Source: Pedobacter cryoconitis
GTDB lineage: Bacteria; Bacteroidota; Bacteroidia; Sphingobacteriales; Sphingobacteriaceae
DNA: 64,000 nt
NCBI GenBank assembly: GCA_019352875.1
Contig: JAAAFW010000015.1
Span: forward strand, 725,819 to 789,818
Direction: 5' to 3'
In this document: piece by piece, positions 44,934 to 54,428 of the stretch
Position numbering within the stretch: the first letter of the stretch is position 1
How the letters are laid out: every line of letters starts with the position of its first letter
Made by a program: the position numbers and the translations under genes
Notes under the pieces: generated by a model
What the model was told of the DNA's origin: nothing
What the model saw: only the letters and a program-made list of their open reading frames with translations
The model's database searches: none

Positions 44934-46253
44934 CTAATTGATAAGATCCTTCTCCCGGATGCGGGAACCAAATAAGGCATATGACAACATAAGTAACTCA
45001 CAACCCACGGTGAGAGACCAAGTCCATCTCCAAGACCCCAAAACATCGGCCAAACCTCCCTGAAGCAAGGTGAAAACTGCCCCGCCAAATACCGCGGAAA
45101 TAAATACCCCCGATGCTTTTGAGGTGTACTTATTCAAACCTTTGATGGAGAGTGAGAAAATACAGCTCCACATAGTAGAATGTAAAAGTCCGATAGCAAC
45201 CAGGAACCAAAGATTTTGTGTAATCATTGCGATAACAGCGAGTAACGTAGCCAATATTGTTGTCGTTGTCAATTGCGTTCTTGCAGGTATCTTACTGAAA
45301 AAGCTTGAAATTGCTCTTCCTACAAGAAAACCACCCCAATATAAAGTAGATAACAGCGCATGTATACCTAAATCTATTCCGCCGATAAAAATATCTGTTT
45401 TACCAAAAAAAGTCATCGGGTGTCCGGCATCTGCCAGTTCAAAAGCATGCAGATTGATGTTGGCGCCAATGGCAACCTCCGTACCTACATAAAAGAAGAT
45501 GGCCATTACCCCAAGCGCAAAATGCCTGAAAGACCAAATGCTCCTATCTAGCTTTTCTCCGGCTGCAGCACGCGTATTGGCTATATCCGGAAGGTTAAGT
45601 TTTCTGGTTACCAAAGTGACAATAATGACACACGCGATCAATGCAATAAGCGGCAATAGTAATTGGCGAATTTCAATATTCGCTATAGAGATCCCGGAAA
45701 ACATCACCACAGTAACGAAAAAAGGTGCCGAAGTAGTCCCTACCGAATTAATCGCAGTAGTAATATTTAAACGCTGCACCGATTGTGTGCCAGGCAGTTC
45801 ATAAGAAGCTACATATGGGTTTACCACAACCTGAATAATAGCGGCAGCTGTGCCCATTAAATATGACCCGAGTATAAAAATGATGAAGCCATAAGGTATA
45901 ATCGCGTTTCCCAAATTAAATGTAAAATGTGGGTACTTGTAGCCGAACCAGGATGAGCATAAATACATAACCAGTCCTGAAATCATAAACATCAGGCCAC
46001 GTAGAATGGTGTTTTTATAGCCAAAGGCATTAACCCATTTACTGGCTAAGGTGCCATTTAATAAGTACCCCAGAAAGAAAAAGAAAGAAATTAAAGTGGT
46101 GAGTGTATTTTTCAGATCACCGGCTTCGGCTAAAAAAGTAAATTTTAAGGGCGCTTGTAATTGTTCATTTACTGTAGTCAGAAAGCCGACGATAAAGTAT
46201 ATAAAAGTAACAATGGCAAATGGTAGAATTCCATTACGCAGCTTTGTCTCCAT
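44934..46253 (-). CDS. MFS sugar/polyol permease (FHS, FucP-like)
   Basis: The 439-residue protein has 12 membrane segments and FucP/GluP-like features: FLTTVNEQLQAPLKF near helix 1, QVVVNPYVASYELPGTQSVQRLNITTAINSVGTT and VGTEVAIGANINLHAF in the second half. This group co-transports sugars with protons. It lies between the dehydrogenase and fructokinase genes, so it should import the polyol or fructose used by the pathway. Confidence 0.88.
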   Translation of the reverse strand: METKLRNGILPFAIVTFIYFIVGFLTTVNEQLQAPLKFTFLAEAGDLKNTLTTLISFFFFLGYLLNGTLASKWVNAFGYKNTILRGLMFMISGLVMYLCSSWFGYKYPHFTFNLGNAIIPYGFIIFILGSYLMGTAAAIIQVVVNPYVASYELPGTQSVQRLNITTAINSVGTTSAPFFVTVVMFSGISIANIEIRQLLLPLIALIACVIIVTLVTRKLNLPDIANTRAAAGEKLDRSIWSFRHFALGVMAIFFYVGTEVAIGANINLHAFELADAGHPMTFFGKTDIFIGGIDLGIHALLSTLYWGGFLVGRAISSFFSKIPARTQLTTTTILATLLAVIAMITQNLWFLVAIGLLHSTMWSCIFSLSIKGLNKYTSKASGVFISAVFGGAVFTLLQGGLADVLGSWRWTWSLTVGCELLMLSYALFGSRIREKDLIN

Positions 46254-46288
46254 AGTTTTATAAATTGATATTCAAATAGAACAATTAC

Positions 46289-47725
46289 CTAGGCCACAAC
46301 AGCTTTTAGTACTGGTTTTAATCCTTCATCCTTAATTTTTGCTGCGAATTGGGTATATATTTCAACGAAATTGTCAGCAGCCTTTAAGTCCGTACTTTTA
46401 AAGGCGGATAAGTTTAAAAATTCAACCGGCTCAGGACTGGAAATGTATTTTACATCCTCCGGAGTTAGCCATGGTTCGGCTATTTCATAAGTATTGCCAT
46501 TATCATCTATTCCAAATTTAAGATAATGTCTATAAGCTGCGATTAAAAATGCTACCCGGCTAAGATCCTTACCGTCAGCAATCATTTTTATTAGATTCGG
46601 CATTATATAAACCGGAAATTTAGAAACCCCATCGAAACACAATCTGCTCAGCTGATCACTTACCGAACTGTTTGAAAATCTTTCTATGAGTGTTTGTTTA
46701 TACTGAGTTAAGTCGGTGTCTTGCGGCGCCGGCACATAGGGAGTAATGTCTATATCCATAAAATCACGTACATATCTGGCAACATCCTCGTCGTTCATCG
46801 CCTTATCAACTTTGCGGTGCCCCTTAAGAAAAGACGGATAAGATAACAGCGTATGCGCAGCATTCAGAAGGCTTAGCTTCATGTTTTCAAAGGCTGACAC
46901 ATCATCTGTAAATGTCACACCAACTCTTTCCCACGAAGGTCTTCCGGCGATAAAATTGTCTTCCACTACCCACTGGATGAAATCCTCACAATAAACAGGC
47001 GCATGATCTTCTATTCCACTTTTTTCATTCAACCGATCCTTGTCTTCGGCAGTAGTAGCCGGTGTAATCCGATCCACCATGCTGTTAGGAAAAGTTACAT
47101 TCGCAGCCAGCCATTTTGCCAATTCAGAATCCTGAGCTTTAATAAAAGTGGTAAATGCTTTTCTGGCCGTATTTCCGTTATGCTGTAGGTTATCACAAGA
47201 CAAAATGGTAATACTTCCATTTCCTTTATCCCTCCGTTGACGAAGACCTTCGGCAACAAAACCAAAAACCGTGGTTGGCTGTCCTGGATTTTCGAGATCA
47301 TGTTTTATTTTTGGATCATCAAGAATAAACTCGTTTGTCGCTTTATCTATATTATAACCCCCTTCAGTAATCGTAAGCGTAATGATTTTAATGCTCCCTG
47401 CAGAAATCCTATCCAATATTGCCTTCGGATCTTCCACAGTCCATATTAAATCCTGTATGGCACCAATCTGATAGATTTCATCTTTTCCATCTCTTCCGCA
47501 TACTGTTAAAGTATAATCGAGATTCTGCACTCTAAGATTTTTCACTATATTTTCATCGGATGGAAGCAGACATGCTCCGCAAATGCCCCACTTGCTTTGG
47601 TCCTTATCTTTTAATAACTGATCAGTGTAAAATGCCTGATGTGCCCTGTGAAAGTTGCCCACACCAATATGTAAAATACCCGCATCGATATTTTTACGCT
47701 CATAAGAATATTTCAGTACATTCAT
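46289..47725 (-). CDS. Mannitol dehydrogenase family protein (long-chain polyol dehydrogenase)
   Basis: The 478-residue protein begins the operon and has the family nucleotide site ILHIGVGNFHRAHQAFY, the catalytic Lys region KLSLLNAAHTLLSYPSFLKGHRKVD and VDRITPATT. It belongs to polyol-specific long-chain dehydrogenases (mannitol, arabinitol, altronate or fructuronate reductase). With a fructokinase next to it, mannitol to fructose with NAD+ is the most likely reaction; D-arabinitol or fructuronate remain possible. Its promoter has TATGTTTG at 47755-47748 (minus strand). Confidence 0.88.
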   Translation of the reverse strand: MNVLKYSYERKNIDAGILHIGVGNFHRAHQAFYTDQLLKDKDQSKWGICGACLLPSDENIVKNLRVQNLDYTLTVCGRDGKDEIYQIGAIQDLIWTVEDPKAILDRISAGSIKIITLTITEGGYNIDKATNEFILDDPKIKHDLENPGQPTTVFGFVAEGLRQRRDKGNGSITILSCDNLQHNGNTARKAFTTFIKAQDSELAKWLAANVTFPNSMVDRITPATTAEDKDRLNEKSGIEDHAPVYCEDFIQWVVEDNFIAGRPSWERVGVTFTDDVSAFENMKLSLLNAAHTLLSYPSFLKGHRKVDKAMNDEDVARYVRDFMDIDITPYVPAPQDTDLTQYKQTLIERFSNSSVSDQLSRLCFDGVSKFPVYIMPNLIKMIADGKDLSRVAFLIAAYRHYLKFGIDDNGNTYEIAEPWLTPEDVKYISSPEPVEFLNLSAFKSTDLKAADNFVEIYTQFAAKIKDEGLKPVLKAVVA

Positions 47726-47747
47726 TTTTAAATATTATTTGGTTAGC

Positions 47748-47755
47748 CAAACATA
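47748..47755 (-). promoter_or_regulatory. Possible -7 element of the polyol operon
   Basis: TATGTTTG on the minus strand fits TAnnTTTG, 23 bases before the dehydrogenase start at 47725. No TTG at the right spacing; the LacI operators lie 45-80 bases upstream. Confidence 0.45.
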
Positions 47756-47799
47756 TATCAATATAGCTATCCTTACCTTATATCGCATAAAAAAGTATC

Positions 47800-47837
47800 C
47801 ATGGGAACGTGCCCAAAATTCGGGGAACGTTCCCATG
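47800..47837. promoter_or_regulatory. Double LacI-family operator
   Basis: Two 12-bp palindromes share GGGAACGT: GGGAACGTGCCC at 47803-47814 (one mismatch) and GGGAACGTTCCC at 47823-47834 (perfect), with centres 20 bp apart, two helical turns. They also form an 11-bp inverted repeat CATGGGAACGT/ACGTTCCCATG (47800-47810, 47827-47837). LacI-family operators have a central CG, as here. They lie between the divergent regulator and polyol operon. Confidence 0.8.
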
Positions 47838-47851
47838 AGGGTTTGTTTTCT

Positions 47852-47859
47852 TAACTTTG
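47852..47859 (+). promoter_or_regulatory. -7 element of the lacI-type gene
   Basis: TAACTTTG fits TAnnTTTG, 24 bases before the start at 47884. The expected -33 position (about 47829-47831) falls within the second operator, so the regulator should repress its own gene. Confidence 0.5.
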
Positions 47860-47883
47860 ATAAAAATCTGACCAGCTGATCCT

Positions 47884-48894
47884 ATGAAACGTGTCACTAT
47901 TAAGGACCTCTCCAAATATTTATTGCTATCTACTTCAACAATATCGAGGGCACTGGTGAATGATAAGAATATCCATCCTGACACCAAAAAAAAGGTACTA
48001 GATGCCGCCGAAAAACTGGGGTATAAACCAAATACTGCGGCACTAAACCTGAAATACGGACAGTCAAAAAGCATAGGCGTTGTCGTTCCTGAAATGACCA
48101 CTCCTTTTTCTTCAATGCTCCTCAGCGGCATCCAGAATATTTTATATCCGCTTGGTTACAGGGTAATCATCACTCCATCAGATGAAACACCTTCAATAGA
48201 AAGGAAAAACTTATTGCACCTGGAAGAATTTAACGTTGACGGAATCATAATTAACCTATGCCATGAAAGTTATAATGATGATGTTTATCAACAGATCATG
48301 GACCGTGGAACTCCTCTTGTGTTCTTTGATAGAATCCCTGGGAAATCGATCGACGCTTCAAAAGTAATGGTAAATGATAATATCAAAGCAGCCTTAATGG
48401 TCGAACATCTCATCAGTACAGGCCGAAAAAGAATCGCGCATATCATGGGCCCCTCAACCATCCGGAATGCAAATGAGAGAGCGGCTGGCTATCAACGGAT
48501 ACTGGATAAGCATGGTATATTTGATCCGGATTTAGTGATTAAATCTGAAGGCACGACTTTTGAACACGGACGGATTGCAGCACAACAGTTATTAAACAAT
48601 AAGATCAAATTCGACAGCATTTTTGCTTTTACAGATACCCTTGCAATTGGTGCAATGAATTATCTTCTTGAGCAGCGCATCAAAATACCTGAGCAGATCG
48701 CCGTCGCAAGCTTTTCAGGCACTGAGCTTGCGACCATTGTACATCCAAAATTAACCAGTGTAGAGCAGCCGTTAGTTCAAATGGGTGAAGTAGCCGCCAG
48801 GCTGATACTTGAAAAGATAAATGATAGCACCGCAGCCAGCAAAACAGTCATTCTGGACGCGGAGCTTGTTTACCGGGCTTCTACTCAATTATAA
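47884..48894 (+). CDS. LacI-family transcriptional regulator of the polyol operon
   Basis: The 336-residue regulator begins with the LacI helix-turn-helix and hinge (MKRVTIKDLSKYLLLSTSTI, then SRALVNDKNIHPDTKKKVLDAAEKLGYKPN), followed by a periplasmic-binding-protein-like domain (GIVVPEMTTPF-like SIGVVVPEMTTPFSSMLLSG; DGIIINLCHES). The effector is likely the polyol or a phosphorylated product. It is divergent from the polyol operon, with its operator pair between them. Its last codons overlap the remnant on the other strand at 48885-48980. Confidence 0.93.
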   Translation: MKRVTIKDLSKYLLLSTSTISRALVNDKNIHPDTKKKVLDAAEKLGYKPNTAALNLKYGQSKSIGVVVPEMTTPFSSMLLSGIQNILYPLGYRVIITPSDETPSIERKNLLHLEEFNVDGIIINLCHESYNDDVYQQIMDRGTPLVFFDRIPGKSIDASKVMVNDNIKAALMVEHLISTGRKRIAHIMGPSTIRNANERAAGYQRILDKHGIFDPDLVIKSEGTTFEHGRIAAQQLLNNKIKFDSIFAFTDTLAIGAMNYLLEQRIKIPEQIAVASFSGTELATIVHPKLTSVEQPLVQMGEVAARLILEKINDSTAASKTVILDAELVYRASTQL

Positions 48895-48980
48895 TTGCAT
48901 TTTTGCAATTCAGTGATCAGTGTTGTTTTACCTACCCCTGGTCCACCAGTGATAATGTAGAAGTTATCTTTTATAATCAT
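48885..48980 (-). pseudogene. Start of a broken P-loop AAA-type ATPase
   Basis: On the minus strand an ATG at 48980 opens MIIKDNFYIITGGPGVGKTT and continues LITELQKCNYN to a stop at 48885. GGPGVGKT is a Walker A motif and the whole matches the N-terminal strand-loop-helix of the AAA_28-like family of about 180 residues. Only 31 codons remain; the rest has been replaced by the end of the lacI-type gene. This is a deletion scar, not a functional gene. Confidence 0.7.
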
Positions 48981-49077
48981 TAGATATTGGTTCAATAAGT
49001 TTACCTCATGTTTTGAGAAACACAAAAGCTTATTAATTAAGAATGTTTACGTTTATAAATTATACAAGAATCAAATT

Positions 49078-49551
49078 ATGAATACAGAACCTAACCTTAT
49101 TTTCCGCTTAGCAAAGAGAGAAGATCTTGCTGAAATTATTTTCATGCTGGCTGACGATTCAATCGGAGCTCAAAGGGAAGCAGTCACGACAGAAATTTCA
49201 GAAAAATATATTACTGCATTTGAAAACATACAAGCAGACCCCAACCAGGAACTAACAGTTGCGGAAATTGATGGAGAACTAGTTGGTACCTTTCAACTAA
49301 CCTATATTCAATATTTGAACTTTCAGGGTGGATTAAGAGCCCAAATTGAAGCGGTACGAACAAAGTCGACCTATAGAAATCGGGGAATTGGAACTAAGGT
49401 TTTTGAGTATGCTATAAACCGTGCAAAGGAGAAAGGCTGCCACCTCGTTCAACTTACCTCTGATAAACAAAGAACCAGCGCAATACGCTTCTATGAAAAG
49501 TTAGGTTTTAGACCTACCCACGAAGGGATGAAATTACTGCTTACAATATAA
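49078..49551 (+). CDS. GNAT-family N-acetyltransferase
   Basis: The 157-residue protein is a complete GNAT domain: FRLAKREDLAEIIFML, AEIDGELVGTFQLTYIQYL, IEAVRTKSTYRNRGIGTKVFEYAI (acetyl-CoA loop RNRGIG) and RTSAIRFYEKLGFRPTHEGM at the end. The ending THEGM(K) is typical of a group that acetylates small molecules or peptides. It overlaps the convergent gene at 49541 by 11 bases. Confidence 0.9.
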   Translation: MNTEPNLIFRLAKREDLAEIIFMLADDSIGAQREAVTTEISEKYITAFENIQADPNQELTVAEIDGELVGTFQLTYIQYLNFQGGLRAQIEAVRTKSTYRNRGIGTKVFEYAINRAKEKGCHLVQLTSDKQRTSAIRFYEKLGFRPTHEGMKLLLTI

Positions 49552-49942
49552 CATTTAACACTTTCGGATTCCAGTCCAGATGTGAATTTAGCTGTTTCGG
49601 ATTTGTTACTATAATTTGAGCCTTATCTTTATACATAGAAATTTTCCCGCTGACACTTATTTTTTTATGCAGATATAAAGACAGTATATCACCATCAAAA
49701 TTGTGGTAATCATTCTTAGCAATGAAAACAGAAATAATCTGTCCTGGATATTTTCCGCCGACATTAAGTAAAGTGTGATTATCAAATGTCCTTCCGTCAT
49801 AGACCGAATCGACTATCACAACTTCCTTACCTGCAGCTTTCGAAATCTCTTTAAAATCCCAGTGCCCAATAACGACGTCCTGCTGTGCCTTCAATGAAAA
49901 AGACGCGGTCAAAAGTGAAAAGATTAGTAATAGTGTTTTCAT
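49541..49942 (-). CDS. Exported small OB-fold-like protein
   Basis: A 133-residue protein with a signal peptide (MKTLLLIFSLLTASFSLKAQ). The mature part is beta-rich: KEVVIVDSVYDGRTF, YPGQIISVFI, HKKISVSGKISMYKDKAQIIV and NPKQL; the order and the IxVxGKIxxYKxKxQIxxxxPxQ pattern resemble OB-fold proteins (e.g. periplasmic BOF or nucleic-acid-binding OB types). Function not known. It precedes the copper operon on the same strand but 121 bases downstream of it. Confidence 0.65.
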   Translation of the reverse strand: MKTLLLIFSLLTASFSLKAQQDVVIGHWDFKEISKAAGKEVVIVDSVYDGRTFDNHTLLNVGGKYPGQIISVFIAKNDYHNFDGDILSLYLHKKISVSGKISMYKDKAQIIVTNPKQLNSHLDWNPKVLNVIL

Positions 49943-50062
49943 ATAAGCTTAAAGATACTTCTTATTAAACAGAACAGGATTAATAGTATCAAAAAATAAA
50001 ATTCAAAAACCATCACTATTTCATTTAATTTAGGAAATGGCATTCTCCCACCCTGGTACAGT

Positions 50063-52189
50063 CTAAATCCGGGCCGACCTAAGTCTTAATGAATTAAGGA
50101 TTACAGAGACCGAACTAAAACTCATAGCCAGGGCTGCGATCATTGGAGAAAGCAGAATTCCAAAAAAGGGATATAATATACCTGCGGCAACAGGAATTCC
50201 CAAAATATTATATCCAAGGGCAAAAAACAGATTACCTTTAATGTTCCCCATTACTTTATGGCTAAGTAAACGGGCTTTGGCTATTCCATTTAAATCACCT
50301 TTTACTAAGGTAATAGCTGCGCTTTGAATGGCCACATCTGTACCAGTTCCCATAGCTATACCAATATCTGCCTGCGATAATGCTGGCGCATCATTAATCC
50401 CATCTCCAGCCATTGCCACTTTTTTACCTGAATTCTGCAATTCCTTAATTGCATTCAACTTATCTTCAGGCAACATCTGAGCTTTGTAACCGTCCAGGTT
50501 TAAAGCTTCACTTACTGCCTTTGCAGTATTTTCATTATCTCCGGTGTACATCAGAACTTTTAATCCTTCGAGCTGGAGCTTCCGGATAGCATCTTTACTT
50601 GATATTTTTATCTTATCTGAAATAATAATATACCCAATAACCTTTCCGTTTGACGCCAGGTAAGAAACCGTCTTGCCTTGTTTTTGTGCCAGACTTACCA
50701 TTTCAGCGGAATCAGATGGAATTTCCGCATTAACCTGTATCATCAGTTTTTCATTGCCGAGACCAAGTTGCTCTCCACCTAAACTACCAGTAACTCCCTT
50801 ACCGCTTACAGCTTCAAAATCTTTAACAGAACGTCCCTGGATATTAAATTTCTCTCCATATTTTAGTGTCGCCTGAGCCAAGGGATGCTCACTGCTACTG
50901 TTCAGTGACACAATTTTTTCAAGGATATCCTCTTCTGACATTTCGGAATTGAAGCTAATTACTTTTTCAACGGAAGGTTTTCCCTCAGTAACTGTCCCTG
51001 TCTTATCAATCACTACAATATCAATTTTGTTCATTTTCTCCAGTGATTCTGCATTTTTAATAAGAATACCAGATCGTGCTCCCTTTCCCACACCTACCAT
51101 AACGGACATAGGAGTCGCCAGGCCAAGCGCGCATGGACAAGCGATTATTAATACTGCTATCGCATTGACAAAAGCATATACATAAGGTGGATCAGGACCA
51201 TATACAGCCCACACAATAAATGTTGCCAGCGCAATAAGAATGACGACGGGCACGAAGTACCCGGAAATTCTATCAGCCAGTTTTTGAATGGGCGCTTTGG
51301 AGCGACTGGCAGAATTAACCATTTCAATAATTTGAGATAGTAATGTTTCTGAACCCACTTTTTCTGCAAGCATTAAAAATGTTTTGTTACCATTGATTGT
51401 ACCAGAGCTGACCTGATCACCAGCGTACTTTTGTACAGGAACTGGCTCACCGGATATCATCGATTCGTCAATAATTCCTTCTCCAGACTTAATACTGCCA
51501 TCAACAGGTATTTTCTCTCCTGGTTTAACCCGGATCAGATCGCCTTCTTGAATTTCATCAATGGGTACGGATATTTCCTGATCACCTACAATTTTAGTTG
51601 CGTTGTGAGGAGCCAGTTTCAATAACTCCTGGATGGCGCCATTAGTTTTCCCATGTGCTCTGGCCTCTAGTAACTGCCCGAGCAATACAAGCGTAAGGAT
51701 AACAGTTGCTGCTTCAAAATATACATAAACAGTACCATGATGGCTTTTAAACTGTTCTGGAAAAAGGTCAGGGAAAATCAAAGCCGAAACACTGAAGAGC
51801 CAGGCCACCCCAGCCCCGATTCCTATCAACGTGAACATATTTAAATTTCTGGTCGCCACGGAACGCCAGGCACGCTCAAAAAACATCCAGGTGGCATAAA
51901 AGACCACTGGAATAGATAAAAACAATTGTACCCAGTTCCAATATTTCAACGACATTATTTTAAAAAGGGGATTATCAGGCAGCATTTCTGACATCGCAAT
52001 TAGAAAAATAGGTATAGTAAAAATACACGCAACCTTAAACTTAACGAGTAAATTCAAATAGGTCTTGTCCTCGTCTTCAATATTTCCTGCCGCAGCTACC
52101 AGGTCCATTCCGCATATCGGACAGGATCCAGGCTCATTTCTCCTAACCTCAGGATGCATCGGACAATAAAACTTATAAGTATCATTCAT
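50063..52189 (-). CDS. copA: Copper-translocating P1B-type ATPase
   Basis: The 708-residue ATPase begins with a heavy-metal-binding domain (FYCPMHPEVRRNEPGSCPIC, then GMDL, 8-30) rather than the usual CxxC ferredoxin-like domain. About eight membrane helices follow with the CPC ion site (351-353, ACPCALG), phosphorylation site DKTGT (Asp395), GEPVPV actuator TGE-like motif (SGEPV) and GDGINDAPAL. It exports Cu(I) (or Ag(I)) from the cytoplasm. It is the last gene of the copper operon, 11 bases after the multicopper oxidase gene. Confidence 0.92.
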   Translation of the reverse strand: MNDTYKFYCPMHPEVRRNEPGSCPICGMDLVAAAGNIEDEDKTYLNLLVKFKVACIFTIPIFLIAMSEMLPDNPLFKIMSLKYWNWVQLFLSIPVVFYATWMFFERAWRSVATRNLNMFTLIGIGAGVAWLFSVSALIFPDLFPEQFKSHHGTVYVYFEAATVILTLVLLGQLLEARAHGKTNGAIQELLKLAPHNATKIVGDQEISVPIDEIQEGDLIRVKPGEKIPVDGSIKSGEGIIDESMISGEPVPVQKYAGDQVSSGTINGNKTFLMLAEKVGSETLLSQIIEMVNSASRSKAPIQKLADRISGYFVPVVILIALATFIVWAVYGPDPPYVYAFVNAIAVLIIACPCALGLATPMSVMVGVGKGARSGILIKNAESLEKMNKIDIVVIDKTGTVTEGKPSVEKVISFNSEMSEEDILEKIVSLNSSSEHPLAQATLKYGEKFNIQGRSVKDFEAVSGKGVTGSLGGEQLGLGNEKLMIQVNAEIPSDSAEMVSLAQKQGKTVSYLASNGKVIGYIIISDKIKISSKDAIRKLQLEGLKVLMYTGDNENTAKAVSEALNLDGYKAQMLPEDKLNAIKELQNSGKKVAMAGDGINDAPALSQADIGIAMGTGTDVAIQSAAITLVKGDLNGIAKARLLSHKVMGNIKGNLFFALGYNILGIPVAAGILYPFFGILLSPMIAALAMSFSSVSVILNSLRLRSARI

Positions 52190-52200
52190 AATTTCGTTGA

Positions 52201-54408
52201 TTAATAGGTTAAAGTAAGTCCTCCTCCATAACCCATATCACTATCATAATGTGTGGATAAAGAGAAATATCTTGTCATTATATATCTGAAACCAGCCATA
52301 TATTCTTTGTCCGTATTAACCATAAAATTGAAACGGAGCCTTTTTGTTACAGGTACATCCTCTCTGGTCAACTGAAATCTGACATTACCTTTGTGATCGA
52401 CTGATGCGTCGGCTACGACTAGCATAGGTAAGGTATACTGCAGCCCCAAATGGAATACCTGCCTGAAGTTTTTGGTATTCTTCTGCCCGAAAACATTATT
52501 TCCCGGAGCCAATGACTGTCCAAAAATATTCTTATCAAAAGGGTCAATTGTTCGTTTACGGAAATCCCAGCCTACATAAGGAAAAAGCCACTGCATCTTA
52601 CCTATATATCTTCCAAAATGACTTTCACTTTCATAACCCATCGCCTTGTCAAAACCTACTCGCCATTCCGTAGTAAACCTGTAACGCGTATTTGCAAGCA
52701 TGATCTCTCCGTCGCTGCCATTACTTTCAATGCCTATTCTTGCCATGGGATGAAATGCTCTGTCATCGCTGAATAGCATGCGCTGCGCCATTTTTGGATC
52801 AGGAATTTCCGGGTTCACAGGTGAATTTTCATAGCTGAATATTCGCCCCATACCACTCATCATGTGGTAAAGTATATGGCAATGAAAAAACCAGTCTCCC
52901 CCTGATTCCGACGCCGCAAATTCTATAGTATCCCTTTCCATAGGCATAATATCAATGATATTTTTCATTGGCGATCGCTCACCCTGAGAGTTGAGCAACC
53001 GGAAATCATGACCGTGCAAATGCATAGGATGCCGCATCATGCTGTTATTGTAAAGGATAATACGCACATTTTCACCCTTTTTGATTAGGATCTTATCACT
53101 TTCCGACACCGTTTTATTGTCTAAAGTCCACACGTACCGGTTCATGTTTCCGGTTAGATCGAACTTCAGCTCTTTCCAGGGCCCTTCTGGTAAAACTGTC
53201 TTTTTTGTTGCACGTAACATGTCGTAATTCAGAGTTACGATGTCATTCTTCTCCGAATACATTACAGTATTCATATCCATGGTCTGATTTTGCATTTTCA
53301 TGCCATCCATCTCCATCATATCCCCCTTCATATCCATCATACCATTCATCATCTTCATGCCCGCAAAATAGTTAAGCTTAGGCAGATGTACAGCCGGCAC
53401 CTTTTCACCGTCGCCCAGCCAGAGTGATGTAGATTTCGTACGATCTTCTGGGGTAACCAGGAACTCAAAACTCTTGTTTTCAGGAACTGTTACAATTACG
53501 TCGTATGTTTCAGATACTGCAATGATCAACCTGTCTACATCCACAGGCTCAACATCGTTTCCATCAGTTGCTACCACAGTTATTTTACCACCAGAATAAT
53601 TAAGCCAGAAATAGTCGGACGCCCCCGCATTGGCAATGCGTAACCGTACTTTGTCACCAGCTTTAAAATGAGGATACAAATCCTGATTCCTGCCATTTAT
53701 CAGGAATTCATCATAATATACATCGCTGACATCCATGGCATTCATACGTTTCCATTCATTATTTACTTTAGTCTTGAAATTACCAGATCTGACGGCTTCA
53801 GCATAGCTCTGCGTCGTACCCTTTTTTATGGCGAACCAGTCGTTGGCATTTTTAAGGTTTCTGTGAACTTCTTCAGGTTTCATGTTTGTCCATTCACTGA
53901 TCACAACAGGTATTGTAGGGATATCGCTCTCTTTTCTCTTATTAATAATGAAAGCGCCGTACATCCCAATCTGCTCTTGAAAGCCACTGTGACTATGATA
54001 CCAGTGTGTACCATTCTGAATAATAGGAAATCTATAAACATAAGTGGAATGCGGTTTAATGGGCATCTGTGTAAGAAAGGGAACTCCATCCATCTTATTG
54101 GGCAAAAACAAACCATGCCAGTGCAAGGATGTTTCTTCATCCAGGTTATTATGAACATGAATCTCCGCAGTGTCCCCTTCTGTAAAAGTAAGTACAGGCA
54201 TCGGAATCTGGCCATTTACAGCAATCGCCCTTTTGGGTTTACCTCCGTAGGTTACAGTAGTATCTGCCACATATAGATCATATCGCACTGTGCGAGGTTT
54301 TTTCTGATTATCTGCAGTTCTGAAACTTTCCATTTTCCTTTCGCCGGTATTCTGGGCAGAAACCGATGCATAAAGGAATAATAAAAAGACTGTCAGTATG
54401 TTTTTCAT
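52201..54408 (-). CDS. Multicopper oxidase with C-terminal CopB-like outer-membrane domain
   Basis: From the ATG at 54408 (signal peptide MKNILTVFLLFLYASVSAQ) the protein has 735 residues. Three cupredoxin domains show all four copper-ligand blocks: SLHWHGLFLPNKMDGVPF, HWYHSHSGFQEQIGMYG, HPMHLHGHDF and HCHILYHMMSGMG. A Met-rich stretch (MMNGMMDMKGDMMEMDGM) lies in the middle, as in CopA/PcoA. The last 160 residues (ARIGIESNGSD; TTEWRVGFDKAMGYESESHF; AGFRYIMTRYFSLSTHYDSD) resemble CopB/PcoB beta-barrel strands. The fusion would oxidise Cu(I) at the outer membrane. The heme-binding gene ends 20 bases upstream. Confidence 0.88.
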   Translation of the reverse strand: MKNILTVFLLFLYASVSAQNTGERKMESFRTADNQKKPRTVRYDLYVADTTVTYGGKPKRAIAVNGQIPMPVLTFTEGDTAEIHVHNNLDEETSLHWHGLFLPNKMDGVPFLTQMPIKPHSTYVYRFPIIQNGTHWYHSHSGFQEQIGMYGAFIINKRKESDIPTIPVVISEWTNMKPEEVHRNLKNANDWFAIKKGTTQSYAEAVRSGNFKTKVNNEWKRMNAMDVSDVYYDEFLINGRNQDLYPHFKAGDKVRLRIANAGASDYFWLNYSGGKITVVATDGNDVEPVDVDRLIIAVSETYDVIVTVPENKSFEFLVTPEDRTKSTSLWLGDGEKVPAVHLPKLNYFAGMKMMNGMMDMKGDMMEMDGMKMQNQTMDMNTVMYSEKNDIVTLNYDMLRATKKTVLPEGPWKELKFDLTGNMNRYVWTLDNKTVSESDKILIKKGENVRIILYNNSMMRHPMHLHGHDFRLLNSQGERSPMKNIIDIMPMERDTIEFAASESGGDWFFHCHILYHMMSGMGRIFSYENSPVNPEIPDPKMAQRMLFSDDRAFHPMARIGIESNGSDGEIMLANTRYRFTTEWRVGFDKAMGYESESHFGRYIGKMQWLFPYVGWDFRKRTIDPFDKNIFGQSLAPGNNVFGQKNTKNFRQVFHLGLQYTLPMLVVADASVDHKGNVRFQLTREDVPVTKRLRFNFMVNTDKEYMAGFRYIMTRYFSLSTHYDSDMGYGGGLTLTY

Positions 54409-54428
54409 TTCTCTTATGATTAAATATT

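Noticed and set aside
45070..45492. 140-codon open frame on the plus strand
   Set aside because: Opposite the permease; composition reflects antisense of membrane helices.
53668..54276. 202-codon open frame on the plus strand
   Set aside because: Opposite the multicopper oxidase, which has all copper motifs; no independent evidence for this frame.
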